DNA of 64,000 nucleotides from CBDCUC01 sp965222485 (lineage in GTDB: Bacteria > Pseudomonadota > Alphaproteobacteria > Rhizobiales > Hyphomicrobiaceae), in the NCBI GenBank assembly GCA_965222485.1, contig CBDCUC010000040.1:1240001-1304000 (forward strand), read 5' to 3'. A program made the translations under genes and the position numbers. How positions within the stretch are numbered: position 1 is the stretch's first letter; each line of letters starts with the position of its first letter. Below the pieces are notes generated by a model. The model searched no databases, had not been told where the DNA came from, and saw only the letters and a list, made by a program, of their open reading frames with translations. This document shows positions 1 to 10,300 of the stretch, one piece after another.

Positions 1-2
1 CG

Positions 3-1538
3 GGTCTTATTCCGCAGCTTGACCGTACGTATTTGATCACAGCTTTCCTGTTGCCACCTGGATCAACATTAGAACGGACTGATGCGGTTATTCGCGACGC
101 CTCCGACCTTCTTTTGTCGCGGCCGGGCGTTCGCAATGCCGTTGCGTTTGTCGGGTTCGATGGCGCGACATTCACAAATGCACCTAATGCGGGCGTTGTG
201 TTTGTAACGCTGAAACCCTTTGAAGAGCGGCGAAAGGCTGGTCTTACAAAGGATGCTATTCTAGCTGACTTGCGCCAGCAGATGGCCGGCTTGCGAGACG
301 CGTTTGCGTTCGTTCTCAATCCACCGTCGGTTCCAGGCATCGGTACGGGAGGTGGGTTGAAGGGATATGTGCAAGACCGCTCCGGGCGAGGTTTGCCGGC
401 GCTACAACAAGCGGCATGGGCGGTGGCGGGAACAGCCGGGCAGACGCCGGGGTTCACACAATCCTTCACTTTGTTCAACACACGCACGCCTCAGATTTTT
501 GCCGATATCGATCGGACCAAAGCAGAACGGCTTGGTGTTCCGATACAGCGCGTGTTTGATACGCTTTCTGTCTATATGGGTTCGGCGTTCGTCAACGATT
601 TCAATATTCTCGGGCGCACCTATCGTGTTACGGCGCAGGCCGACAATCCCTTTCGTCTGGACTTGAGAGATGTTGCGAACTTGAGAACCCGCAACGTAAA
701 CGGTGACATGGTACCCATCGGGTCGGTTGCAACGTTCCAGGACACCACCGGCGCCTACAGAGTTCCGCGGTACAACCTTTATCCAGCGGCGGAAGTGCAG
801 GTCGGGTTAGCGCGTGGTTTTTCATCGGGTCAGGGAATCGCAGCGATTGAAAAAATCGTGGCGGAGCGCCTGCCGGCGGGGTTTGGGTTTGAGTGGACCG
901 AAATAGCGCTGCAAGAGAAGATTGCAGGCTCGACTGCAGTCCTGGCGTTTGGTCTGGCTGTTTTGTTCGTGTTCCTGTTACTTGCTGCGCTCTACGAGAG
1001 CTGGTTGTTGCCTTTGGCGGTCATTCTCATCGTTCCCCTTTGTATTCTGGCGGCGATGATCGGCGTCAACATGCAAGGCTTTGATCGAAATATTCTGGTG
1101 GAAATTGGATTGGTTGTGCTCGTTGGTTTGGCGGCGAAGAATGCAATCCTGATTGTTGAGTTTGCAAAGCAAGCGGAGGAACTGGAGGGTAAGTCCAGGT
1201 TTGAGGCGGCAGTGGAAGCAGCACGCACCCGGTTGCGCCCCATCGTGATGACGTCTCTGGCGTTTATTTTGGGTGTTGTGCCCCTTGCGATTGCCACCGG
1301 CGCAGGTGCGGAGATGCGCCAGTCGCTTGGCGTTACGGTATTTTCCGGAATGCTGGGTGTGACGCTGTTCGGGCTGTTGTTTACGCCAGCGTTCTACGTT
1401 ATGTGCCGCGGACTTGGTACGTTGCGCCCGTTTAAACGGCGGCGTGTTCGTAGGATGGCCCGCAGGCGTGCGCGAAATTTCGCCAGGTTGCGCCGGCGCG
1501 CACAGAAAGTGGCCGTCGCGGGCGGCGGCTCGGCCTAG
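3..1538 (+). CDS. RND multidrug efflux permease (HAE1/AcrB type), C-terminal half, cut at window start
   Basis: This is the inner-membrane proton-driven pump of a tripartite RND exporter. The reading frame is already open at base 3, where GLIPQLDRTYLITAFLLPPG matches the FIPEQDQGYL segment that follows TM7 in AcrB-type pumps, so roughly the first half of a ~1,000-aa protein lies outside the window. What remains is the second porter domain followed by the TM8-TM12 bundle (for example VLAFGLAVLFVFLLLAALYE, then the GLAAKNAILIVEF and RPIVMTSLAFILGVVPL segments). The protein ends in an unusually Arg-rich cytoplasmic tail (FKRRRVRRMARRRARNFARL and onward). It converges tail-to-tail with the esterase gene; the two TAG stops overlap inside the palindrome CCTAGG. 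The substrate is unknown. It could export the product of the neighbouring biosynthetic locus, but nothing in the sequence shows this. Confidence 0.93.
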   Translation, partial: GLIPQLDRTYLITAFLLPPGSTLERTDAVIRDASDLLLSRPGVRNAVAFVGFDGATFTNAPNAGVVFVTLKPFEERRKAGLTKDAILADLRQQMAGLRDAFAFVLNPPSVPGIGTGGGLKGYVQDRSGRGLPALQQAAWAVAGTAGQTPGFTQSFTLFNTRTPQIFADIDRTKAERLGVPIQRVFDTLSVYMGSAFVNDFNILGRTYRVTAQADNPFRLDLRDVANLRTRNVNGDMVPIGSVATFQDTTGAYRVPRYNLYPAAEVQVGLARGFSSGQGIAAIEKIVAERLPAGFGFEWTEIALQEKIAGSTAVLAFGLAVLFVFLLLAALYESWLLPLAVILIVPLCILAAMIGVNMQGFDRNILVEIGLVVLVGLAAKNAILIVEFAKQAEELEGKSRFEAAVEAARTRLRPIVMTSLAFILGVVPLAIATGAGAEMRQSLGVTVFSGMLGVTLFGLLFTPAFYVMCRGLGTLRPFKRRRVRRMARRRARNFARLRRRAQKVAVAGGGSA

Positions 1539-2491
1539 GACGCGCGCCCGTTCTGCAACCGCTTTACTTCATGGCAAAAGTACGCGAATTCCGCCGCTGC
1601 CGCGGGGCTGTATGCACGCGCCCGCAGGTATCCGTGCGGCAGGTTTGGGGCGCATCGATACTTTGTTGTGACCCCTTGTTCGCTCAGGCGTTCGGCATAA
1701 GCGGCACCATCATCGCGAACGGGGTCGTAGTGGGCAGTCAATATGAGTGCAGGCGGTAGGTTCTCAAGGCTTGAAGATGTTAGCGGTGCAGCCAGAGGGT
1801 CTGCATTGTTCAGATCGCCACCGAGATAGTGCTTCCAGTAATTTTGCATTCCGGCAGCGGTGAGCATGGGTGCATCGGCGTTTTCGGCGTAGGAATGTAG
1901 ATTGAAGTCTACGCCGAGCACCGGGTAGATCAGTGCCTGGCCCTTTAGGTTGATCTCCGCCTCGTCTCGCACAGATAAGGCCAACGCAGCAGCGAGATTT
2001 GCGCCGGAACTATCGCCGGCGACGACAATGCGGTCCTTGTCGATACCCCAGTCATTTTTTCCCAGTTGCACGAGATGATCGAGCACTGTTTGGCAATCCT
2101 GAAGTGCCGCCGGATAGGGGTGCTCCGGCGCGAGGCGATAGTCGACGCTGATGACGACAGAGCCGGTTTCGGATGCAAGTTCGGCGCACACGCAGTCGTG
2201 GGACTCAATACTGCCGAGGGCCCATCCGCCACCGTGCATGAACAGAACGCAAGGGTGGAGCTCTGAGCTTGAGAAGTTTTCAGGTCTGTAAACCCGCACG
2301 CATACTTTGTTTTCGTTGCGGCCGATGTGGTGATCATCGATGACAAGTCCGGGTGGTCGTGGCCGGGCGCACTTGTTGGAAAATTCCTCGTAGGCCTGAC
2401 GTAGCGCTGCAATGGGCTGGCTCGTCTGGTCGTGCAGGCTACTCGCACCGAGTTCGCCTAGGAATCGCACCATGTCCGGACACAGCGTCAT
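1535..2491 (-). CDS. HSL-family alpha/beta hydrolase (esterase), linked to the megasynthase locus
   Basis: A 318-aa serine esterase of the hormone-sensitive-lipase family. The oxyanion-hole motif HGGG is at residues 86-89, the nucleophile elbow GDSSG at 159-163 (Ser161), the acidic residue near 256-260 (HYDPVRDDG) and the catalytic His at 286 (LPHGYLR). There is no signal peptide, so it is cytoplasmic. I chose the ATG at 2491, preceded by AAAGG; an open frame runs 51 codons further upstream but only across the neighbouring gene. It lies 44 bp behind the acyltransferase on the same strand, so the two are probably co-transcribed with the megasynthase. Members of this family hydrolyse short acyl esters. 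Here a plausible role is deacylating the product of the carnitine-type acyltransferase or proofreading the pathway; this is inferred from position only. Confidence 0.85.
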   Translation of the reverse strand: MTLCPDMVRFLGELGASSLHDQTSQPIAALRQAYEEFSNKCARPRPPGLVIDDHHIGRNENKVCVRVYRPENFSSSELHPCVLFMHGGGWALGSIESHDCVCAELASETGSVVISVDYRLAPEHPYPAALQDCQTVLDHLVQLGKNDWGIDKDRIVVAGDSSGANLAAALALSVRDEAEINLKGQALIYPVLGVDFNLHSYAENADAPMLTAAGMQNYWKHYLGGDLNNADPLAAPLTSSSLENLPPALILTAHYDPVRDDGAAYAERLSEQGVTTKYRCAPNLPHGYLRARAYSPAAAAEFAYFCHEVKRLQNGRAS

Positions 2492-2535
2492 ACTTTGCCT
2501 TTTCGTGTTGGCAGGCTGGGCAGAGATCGCACGAG

Positions 2536-4296
2536 CTATCCTGCGGTTTCCAAAAGGGCGCGTATGTCGTTGAGGGACTGTGAAATGGCGTCGGCGTATT
2601 TGAGCGCCCCGGTGTCCGGATCTGACTTCCAGGCGGTGACGCACATATTGATGTGGTCATCTTTGATGATGTAGCCAATGCCGTAGCCATCAGGGCAGAC
2701 AGGTGCAAAGTGGTTCACCAGACCGTTGCGCATCGGCAGTTGCGCTGATGTAATCTCCCACCCGCGCTTGTGCACGGGTTCGGAAAAGATTGCGGGCAGG
2801 TCGGTGACCTCCAGCTCTTTGGCAATCAGCTGCAAACCCAGCATATGCCGGTCGACACCGTGCCCGGCGGAGGCTTCCTTGACGCGTTTGTTGTGTTCAG
2901 CGAAAGCCGCGCGCAGTAAACCTGCCTTGTTGGCGGCAGGTGTGGACGCATCATCCATGGCCATCACGAATGCACGTGACTGATTGGACGTCGAGCGGAT
3001 TGTTTCGGTGCGACCGTGCCGGTACATGCGTGTCGATGCTGCCTCGTAAACTTTGGGACTACGATTGTGCAATCTCCAATAGGCGAGTTGGAATGCCATT
3101 TGAAGCACCGGATCGGGACCGGTCTTCAGTGTTTTGATTGTTGTTTTGCCAAAGGTGTCGAAATACCGGATGTGAAGGTCCAGATTATCAATGAGCTCAT
3201 GGAAGTGGCTTTTTGCCGCGTCGATGGATGCCAGCGTTTCGTCTGACAATTGCCATTCAAGTTCTACCGGTGCGGGGTGTTCGGCAGCGCTCGCTGGCGT
3301 TACAGGCTCTGCGGGAGTAGAGACCAGGTCGACAAGCGGGACCCACGCGCCGGCGTCGACGGGTGTGTGTTCGCCGTGCAGGGTGAACCGGCCGTCGGCA
3401 TCAATCACCATGTGCAGGCTTTTGTCGTGCCAACGGTCGCCTGCTTGACCGTGCAATCCGGCATGCGCAAGTTTGTCCAGGTTGTCATGGCTTTGAGCGT
3501 CGAGGCACACGACGAAGGCGGCACGATCGACCCGATTGAGGTTGTTTTCGTTTTGTGGGTTCCGCGCCAGTACCTGTCTTGCCTTTGCCCAATCAGGCCG
3601 GCGCGCTGCTGTTAACACACCTATTGGTGCGGCTGCACCTGCGTTATCCGCGGCGGCAATGATACTTTGGTACGCGGCCATGAGCTGGGCTGGCGCAAGG
3701 GCCATTCCTTCTTCGTCGATTACATCGAGGCTATAGAGGCGACCGCGCCTGATGACGATAATATGGCGGGATTCATGTGCAGGAAAGGTCTGCATGCGGT
3801 CACCATCGGCGCCGGGGTAGCGGTTGGTGGAGAAAAAATTTCGCATCAGCGACATATCCAATGCTGACCCATCACGCAAAAGTTCGGGTGGCATGGTTTC
3901 GTTTACGATGGACAAGTAGAAATCGAGCGTCTGGGCCGTGACCTGGGCGGCGCGCATTGCCTGGTCGCCCGGTGCATAACGGGCATCGGATGAAATCCCG
4001 ATGGAGCTATTGCAGACAAGTGAGTCCGGCCAATCGAGATAGGCAGAGTGCGCCCACCAGTCGAAAAGCCAGTTGTCCATATTCGCGGCACGCATTTCCA
4101 ACGCATTCTGTAAACGCTGGCCAACGCCATCTGGCACTTGCAGCTCCGTAAGCTGCGTCTTTATGCTCTGGAACACATCGGGCTCAACCAGGGGTTCGAC
4201 GCTCGCAAGATAACGCTCGCAGGTTTCGGCGAGGCTCGGGACCGGTAATGGCTGCAACGTTTTGTCGAGATCGAATGTGCCCACTGGCTCGTTCAT
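2536..4296 (-). CDS. Carnitine-type O-acyltransferase (choline/carnitine acyltransferase family), stand-alone
   Basis: A 586-aa protein that matches the choline/carnitine acyltransferase family along its whole length. It opens with LPVPSLAETCERYLASVEPL. NWLFDWWAHSAYL follows, then the catalytic His310 in GEHTPVD. The carnitine-site block STRMYRHGRTETIRS is near 421-435, GVDRHMLGL near 480-488 and PDGYGIGY near 535-542. Family members transfer acyl groups between CoA and carnitine or choline. Two positions separate the classes: carnitine enzymes have TET and an Arg (DRH), whereas choline acetyltransferase has VDN and Asn. This protein has T430-E431-T432 and Arg483, so it looks carnitine-specific. 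The ATG at 4296 has GTGAGG upstream; a TTG six codons earlier is possible. It starts 44 bp after the megasynthase stop. Such enzymes are uncommon in bacteria and more so beside an NRPS-PKS. Confidence 0.9.
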   Translation of the reverse strand: MNEPVGTFDLDKTLQPLPVPSLAETCERYLASVEPLVEPDVFQSIKTQLTELQVPDGVGQRLQNALEMRAANMDNWLFDWWAHSAYLDWPDSLVCNSSIGISSDARYAPGDQAMRAAQVTAQTLDFYLSIVNETMPPELLRDGSALDMSLMRNFFSTNRYPGADGDRMQTFPAHESRHIIVIRRGRLYSLDVIDEEGMALAPAQLMAAYQSIIAAADNAGAAAPIGVLTAARRPDWAKARQVLARNPQNENNLNRVDRAAFVVCLDAQSHDNLDKLAHAGLHGQAGDRWHDKSLHMVIDADGRFTLHGEHTPVDAGAWVPLVDLVSTPAEPVTPASAAEHPAPVELEWQLSDETLASIDAAKSHFHELIDNLDLHIRYFDTFGKTTIKTLKTGPDPVLQMAFQLAYWRLHNRSPKVYEAASTRMYRHGRTETIRSTSNQSRAFVMAMDDASTPAANKAGLLRAAFAEHNKRVKEASAGHGVDRHMLGLQLIAKELEVTDLPAIFSEPVHKRGWEITSAQLPMRNGLVNHFAPVCPDGYGIGYIIKDDHINMCVTAWKSDPDTGALKYADAISQSLNDIRALLETAG

Positions 4297-4340
4297 ATTG
4301 GCCTCACTAGACAAATGATGGAATCGGATTTTGATTTCGT

Positions 4341-7300
4341 TCAGTTCGCGCCCATGCCTGTTGCCGGCGTGTCCTCATATGGACCGGACGCGATGTGCGC
4401 GGCAAGTGCTCTAATGGTCGGATAGTCGAAGACGTCTGAGATGCGTAACTGAACTTCGGGCGGTAATTTACCTGTCAGTTCCATTACGATTTGCGTTGCC
4501 AGCAGGCTGTCGCCGCCCAGATCGAAAAAGTCATCGTCATGACCGATGTTACTGGCTCCCAAAATTCGGACGTAGGCTGTGCGTACGATTTCCTCTAACG
4601 GACTGAGGGCGTTATCAATTGCTTCACGTGTGCGGCTGTCGGGGAATGATTGGCTGAACCTATTAATAGTTGAGTCTAGTGACTCACGGTTGCTACGGTC
4701 GAGCCATCGCGTCGCGCGGACAACAGGGTCGGTTGTTGCGACAAAGACTTGAGAGGTGTCACTCATAGCCAAGATTGTTTCGAGCGCGGCCAACCCCTCT
4801 TCTGGCGACATGGCAAGATGTGCGCGGGTTTTTTTGTAGGCGGAAACTTGCTGCTTGTCGTATGCGAACGACCAGTCATCCCAGTTGATGGTTGTCCAGC
4901 GGGTGTCTCCGCTCTCGTTTTGTTGGAGTGCGAATGCATCCATGAAGCGATTTGCGGCAGCGTATGCTGTCATTCCAAGCCCGCCGAACTGGGCTGCCAG
5001 AGAGGAAAACAAGACGACGAATCCGGGCTGGGCTTGCGTTTCTTGCGCGAGCTGCGCGATGGCGCGGGAGAGATTGACCGTACCGTCGACCTTGGACCTG
5101 AACTCGTGGAGAACGGTGTCAGGCGTGGTGTCGGGAATGTATTGCAGTTCGGCGAGTCCGGCCAAATGAAAGACACCGCTGATGTGGCCGAAGCGACCAT
5201 TCGTTTGGCGCAGGATGCATTGGAGAGCATCTGGGTCACCGACATCGCCCGTGAGAATTGTGAGATGCCCAGGTCCGTCGTTTATCTTGATGAGTTTGCA
5301 AAGCCGTTCGCGCAGGTCAGAAGGGGTGGACGTTGCTGCGATAAGTGACGGCCATTCGTTTACATTCGGGATTGGTTCGCGTGAGGTAACGACAACCTTG
5401 CAACCGTTGCGGCAAAGATGGGAGGTAAGCGACAAGCCGATCCGGCCGAGACCGCCGGTAATGATGTATGCGCCTTTGTCAAGGAGTGCACGGCCCTCGC
5501 GCCGGGCTAACTCCGGTTTACAGGCAATTGGTTGGTAGCTTTCAACGAAACCATGCCGGCCGCGTATGGCAAGGACCGCTTCGCCGCGTGGTTTGGTGGC
5601 CGTGCACTCGCCCAGCAGTCTTTCCGCGAGTATGGAGATATCCGCGCTGTCACCGTCGCTCGCCAAATCTATGTCCATATAGCGGGCTGCAAGGCCGGGG
5701 TATTCCTGGCTGGAGACTATGACCGGTGCAATGAGCGAAGAGCTTGATGCGTCAACCGGCTCGTCGATGACCGCGACCCCGTTTGCTCCCACGACCCATA
5801 GGGACGGCATGGCTGAGGCAGGCAACTGCGCCAGGTGTTGGATCAACCCGATGAGCGGTGAGACGGTATCAAATGCAGTCGGGCTGCTGCGCGTGCACTT
5901 ACCGAGAGACCATAAGTAGAGAATGTTCGGCGGCCGTCCATTACCAACTTCCAAATCTTCACGCACCGCATCGGCGGCTTCCGTCCAAGTGTCCCGTGCT
6001 CCGGTACTGCCATTTTCCGATATAGTGCCCCGGTAAAGCTCGGCGACGTCATGGCCCAGTTGCCTCAAGCGCTCAGACACAGCTCTTCCAAGTTGGCCCG
6101 CGGCGCCTTCCGATTCGAGGAGCAACAGCCACCGCTGCATTGGCATGTCCGTATTGATTACGTTGAGTGGCACGCGCTTCCATGAAGGTGTAAACAACCG
6201 GTTTTCCGGTGCGAGTTTCGACTCAGGGTTTTGGAGCGTAGGCCTTGTGTCTCTATCGAGCGGGCGGTTGGCTGCAACGTCATGGGTTGGCCAGCAGCGC
6301 CGGCGCGCAAATGGATAGGCGGGAAGTGCAACGCGTTTTGCGCGCTGGTCAGAGTGGATTGAGCGCCAGTTTAGATCGACGCCACGCTGCCACGTGTGCG
6401 CCAACGCTTTGGGGAGTGCATCTGTGCTTTCTTCTGCGCCTTGCCTTGCGCAATGCATCAGCGGCAATGCCACGGCGTGTGGGTGCTTTCTTTTGCGGGC
6501 AATTTTGGCCACGAACGATGAGAGTGAACGCCCCGGTCCGACTTCCAGGCAAACCAGGTTTTGATGCGCGTCAAGCAACCGGGTCACGCATTGTTTGAAG
6601 CGCACAGGTGCCAGCATCTGGTCGCACCAGTAGCGGCCGCCGTCGAGGTCACGCTTTGTCAGGATCTGCCCGGTCAGATTGCTGTACATGGGAATGTCGG
6701 GTGAGCGCCAATCGATGTCGGCGGCTGCGGCAGCGATTTTCTCTGCAGCTGGTGTCATCTGTGGTGAATGAAATGCACTCTTTGTATTGAGGCGGCGGCT
6801 GGAGATCGAGGCCTGGTGCGCGGCGTTTTCAATCTCATCAATTTTTCGAGGTGGACCGGATATCACGACGTCTCGGTCGGAGTTTGTCGCGGCAATGCAA
6901 ATGCCGGCGTGTTGTTCGATCAACGCTTGTACCGTTTGGATATCGGTGGCGAGCGACACCATCGCACCTTTGCCGCAGGCTCCCATTGCTTCAGCTCGCG
7001 TCGCGACCAATTGCGCGGCATCTGCAAACGTCATTATGCCTGCAATGGAGGCGGCGGCGTATTCGCCCAGGCTGTGCCCAATTACTGCCGATGGCACCAA
7101 GCCCCAAGACATCAGCATGCGTGCCAACGCGTACTCGATTGAAAGAATTGCAGGCTGAAGCCCTAGCGGGTCTGTAAGCAGATTGTGTGCGGTTTGCTCG
7201 TTGAACAGATCGCGAAGATCGTACGCAATTAGCGGCTTGAATAGGTCGGCGCAGCTATTGAACGCTTCGGCGAATTGAGGGTAGGTGCGGTATAGTGTGG

Positions 7301-10300
7301 CGCCCATGCCGGGATATTGTGTTCCCTGGCCCGGAAAGAAAAAAGCGATCTTGCTGTTATCTGCTGGCCCGGCCGGAATGACCGCAGTTCTGAGGGCTTT
7401 TTCGGCGGCCTCAATGGTGTCCGCGGTTATGGCAAGCCGATGGGTGAAGTGACGGCGGCCTGTTTGTAACATTGCTGCAACGTCGGCGACGTTCTGTTCG
7501 GGATGGGCGGCCAAGTGGTCGGCGAGGTTTTCACGCATTGCTCTCAGTGATTCACTGGTTTTGGCCGACATGATCAGAACGTGGGGTGGCTTGGGTTCGT
7601 CATCTCTCGGTTTGGCATGGTCAATGGCGGGACTTTCTTTCGCCTCTTCGACGACGATGTGTGCGTTGGTTCCGCCAATGCCAAAGCTCGACACACCTGC
7701 ACGTAGCGGCACATCTTTTTTTTGCTGCAACTCTAAACGCGCCGTCGGTATGAAGAATGGCGATGTTGCAAGCTGCAGTTGCGGATTGGGCTCGGCGTAG
7801 TTCTTTTGAGGCGGGAGATGTTTGTGCTTTAGGGCAAGAACGGTTTTGATGAATCCTGCGATGCCTGCAGCGATGTTGCTGTGACCTATGTTGGATTTGA
7901 TCGACCCAAGTGCGCAGTAGCCAACGCGAGTAGTGGATTTGCGAAATGCGTTTGTGAGTGCGCGTACCTCAATCGGGTCACCAATTTGCGTTCCGGTGCC
8001 GTGCGCCTCGACAAATGAGATCGTATCCGCGCTTAAACCCGCGTCGTCCAGTGCGGAAGTTATCACATCGGTTTGTCCCTCGACGCCAGGGGCGGAGAAC
8101 CCTGCACGCTGAGCGCCATCATTATTGACTGCAACGCCTTTGATGACAGCTTGTATGTTGTCACCGTCCGCGCGTGCATCTTCCAGGCGTTTCAAGATGA
8201 CGACGCCGACGCCGTCACCCAATATGGTGCCGTCCGATGCGGCATCAAAGGTGCGACACTTGCCGCTGCGCGCGTTTATGTGACCATTGACGTGACGATA
8301 GCCTGCCTGCGGGAAAGTTATGCTGGAGGCGCCGGCAAGGGCTGCTCGACACCGTCCTGATCTCAATGCGTTCACTGCTTCCGCAACGGCGACAAGACCA
8401 GTGGAACATGACGTTTGGACATTTAAGGCCGGTCCGGTCAGGTTCAGGTGATAAGCAGCGCGGCTGGCGAGGTAATCCTTGTCATTGCCAACCTCCGCAA
8501 GGTGAAATGTCGTTGGGTCCCGGGCGTCCAGAAGATGCTGGGCGCCAAGGTGGTGAACGAGGTAGCTAGGCAAATAGCATCCGGCAAAGATGCCGATGTC
8601 ATTGTGGTTGTTGGCCCCCGGCGGGATACCTGCATCTTCTAGCGCATGCCAGCAACATTCAAGGAACAGCCGATGTTGGGGATCCATAAGAACGGCTTCG
8701 CGTTCGCTCAAACCCCAAAACGCGGGTTCAAAACCGCTCACATCGCTGAGCGTTGCGCCAATGTTGATGTAGTCCTTGTCGTTGATCAGGTCGTCGGGGA
8801 CGCCAGCATTACGTAGTTCATTCTGAGTGAAGTGCGTAAGGCAGTCGCGGCCATCCAGCAAGTTTCGCCAAAGCTCCTCGGGACTGTTCGCGCCCGGTAA
8901 ACGGCACGACATTCCTATCACTGCAATTTGGCCGCTTTGGCTGTGGCTTGTTTTGATCGTCGGTGTTTTGTGACCGGTCGGGCTGTGCGCCGCTAGACTA
9001 TTTGCGAGCGATTGGGTGAACGCGGCGAGGGTGGGGTGATTGTAGATGTCGACAACACTGCACGAAACGCCGAACCTCTCCTCAATAGCAAGGACGAGTT
9101 CAACGGCCTTCAATGAGTGTCCGCCAAGGTCAAAGAAATTGTCCGTTGGTTCTGTCGGTGGAACGCCGAGCAGTTCGTTCCAGATCTGTGTGATGTCGCC
9201 CTGTAGCGTTAGTTCGTCATGTTTTTTTGGTGCAGCCGCACCAGTGAGAATTTCGGAAACTTGCGTTGGTTGACTTGCAGCTTTCTGGCGCAATCGGATT
9301 AGCTGATTTCGGTCCAGTTTTCCGGTTGCGGGGCAGATGGGTAAAGCGTCCACGGTGAAGATGCGGGAGGGGACAGCGTAGTGGGGCAATCGCTCCTTCA
9401 AGTATGCGCGTAGTTCAAGGATTTTGGATGTATTTGGTTTTTCGGTGGAGCCCGCCACATAGGCCACGATGCGGTCAGGTTGCGATGTGTTCGGGTCGTC
9501 GATTGCAACAACGGCAGCAGCACTGACATCGGGATGAGAAGAAATGACCGATTCGACGGCGGCAGGTACGACAGAATAGCCGCGAATTTTGACCATGAAT
9601 TTTGCGCGTCCGTTGATCTCAATTGTTCCGTTCGTGCCTGCGCGACCCACATCGCCCGTGCGGAACATGCGTGTGCGGCCACGCTGGAACGGGTCGGGGA
9701 GGAAGCGCTCTGCTGTTAGCTCAGGCGCCTTGAGATAGCCTTGCGCCAGGGTGGGTCCGGCGACATAGATCTCGCCTTCAACTCCCCGGGGCACCGGTTG
9801 CAAGCTTTCATCAAGTATGTAGACACGGACATTGGACATGGGGCGTCCAACAGGAGCAAATTTTTTTTCAGCCGCCGGCGCGGATGGCTGAAGCTGCATT
9901 GTCGCAATGTCGTGACATTCCGAAATTGAATAGTCATTAATCAAGGCGACATGCGGCAGGCGCTCGGCAAAGCGTTCCACCAGATTTGCGGTGACGACTT
10001 CGCCGTTGAGATAAACAAAGCGTAGGTGTGAGAGATCCTTCTTCAGTGTCTCATCAGTCGCGTTCAAAATTTGCCCAAGGAGCGAGGGCGTAAACAAGAC
10101 GCGCGTTATTCTATTATGGCGTAGAAACTTTATTAGGCGACGTGGGTCGTAGATCGTGTCGTCAGGAATGATGTAGGCGGGCCGGCCCTGCAACAGCGGC
10201 CGCAGGATCTCCCAAACAAAAAAGATGTTGCATGCTTCGCGTTCATCCTCGCCATAGGGAAGGTGGATGAAGCGCCACCAGTAGGAATTTACTGCACCCG

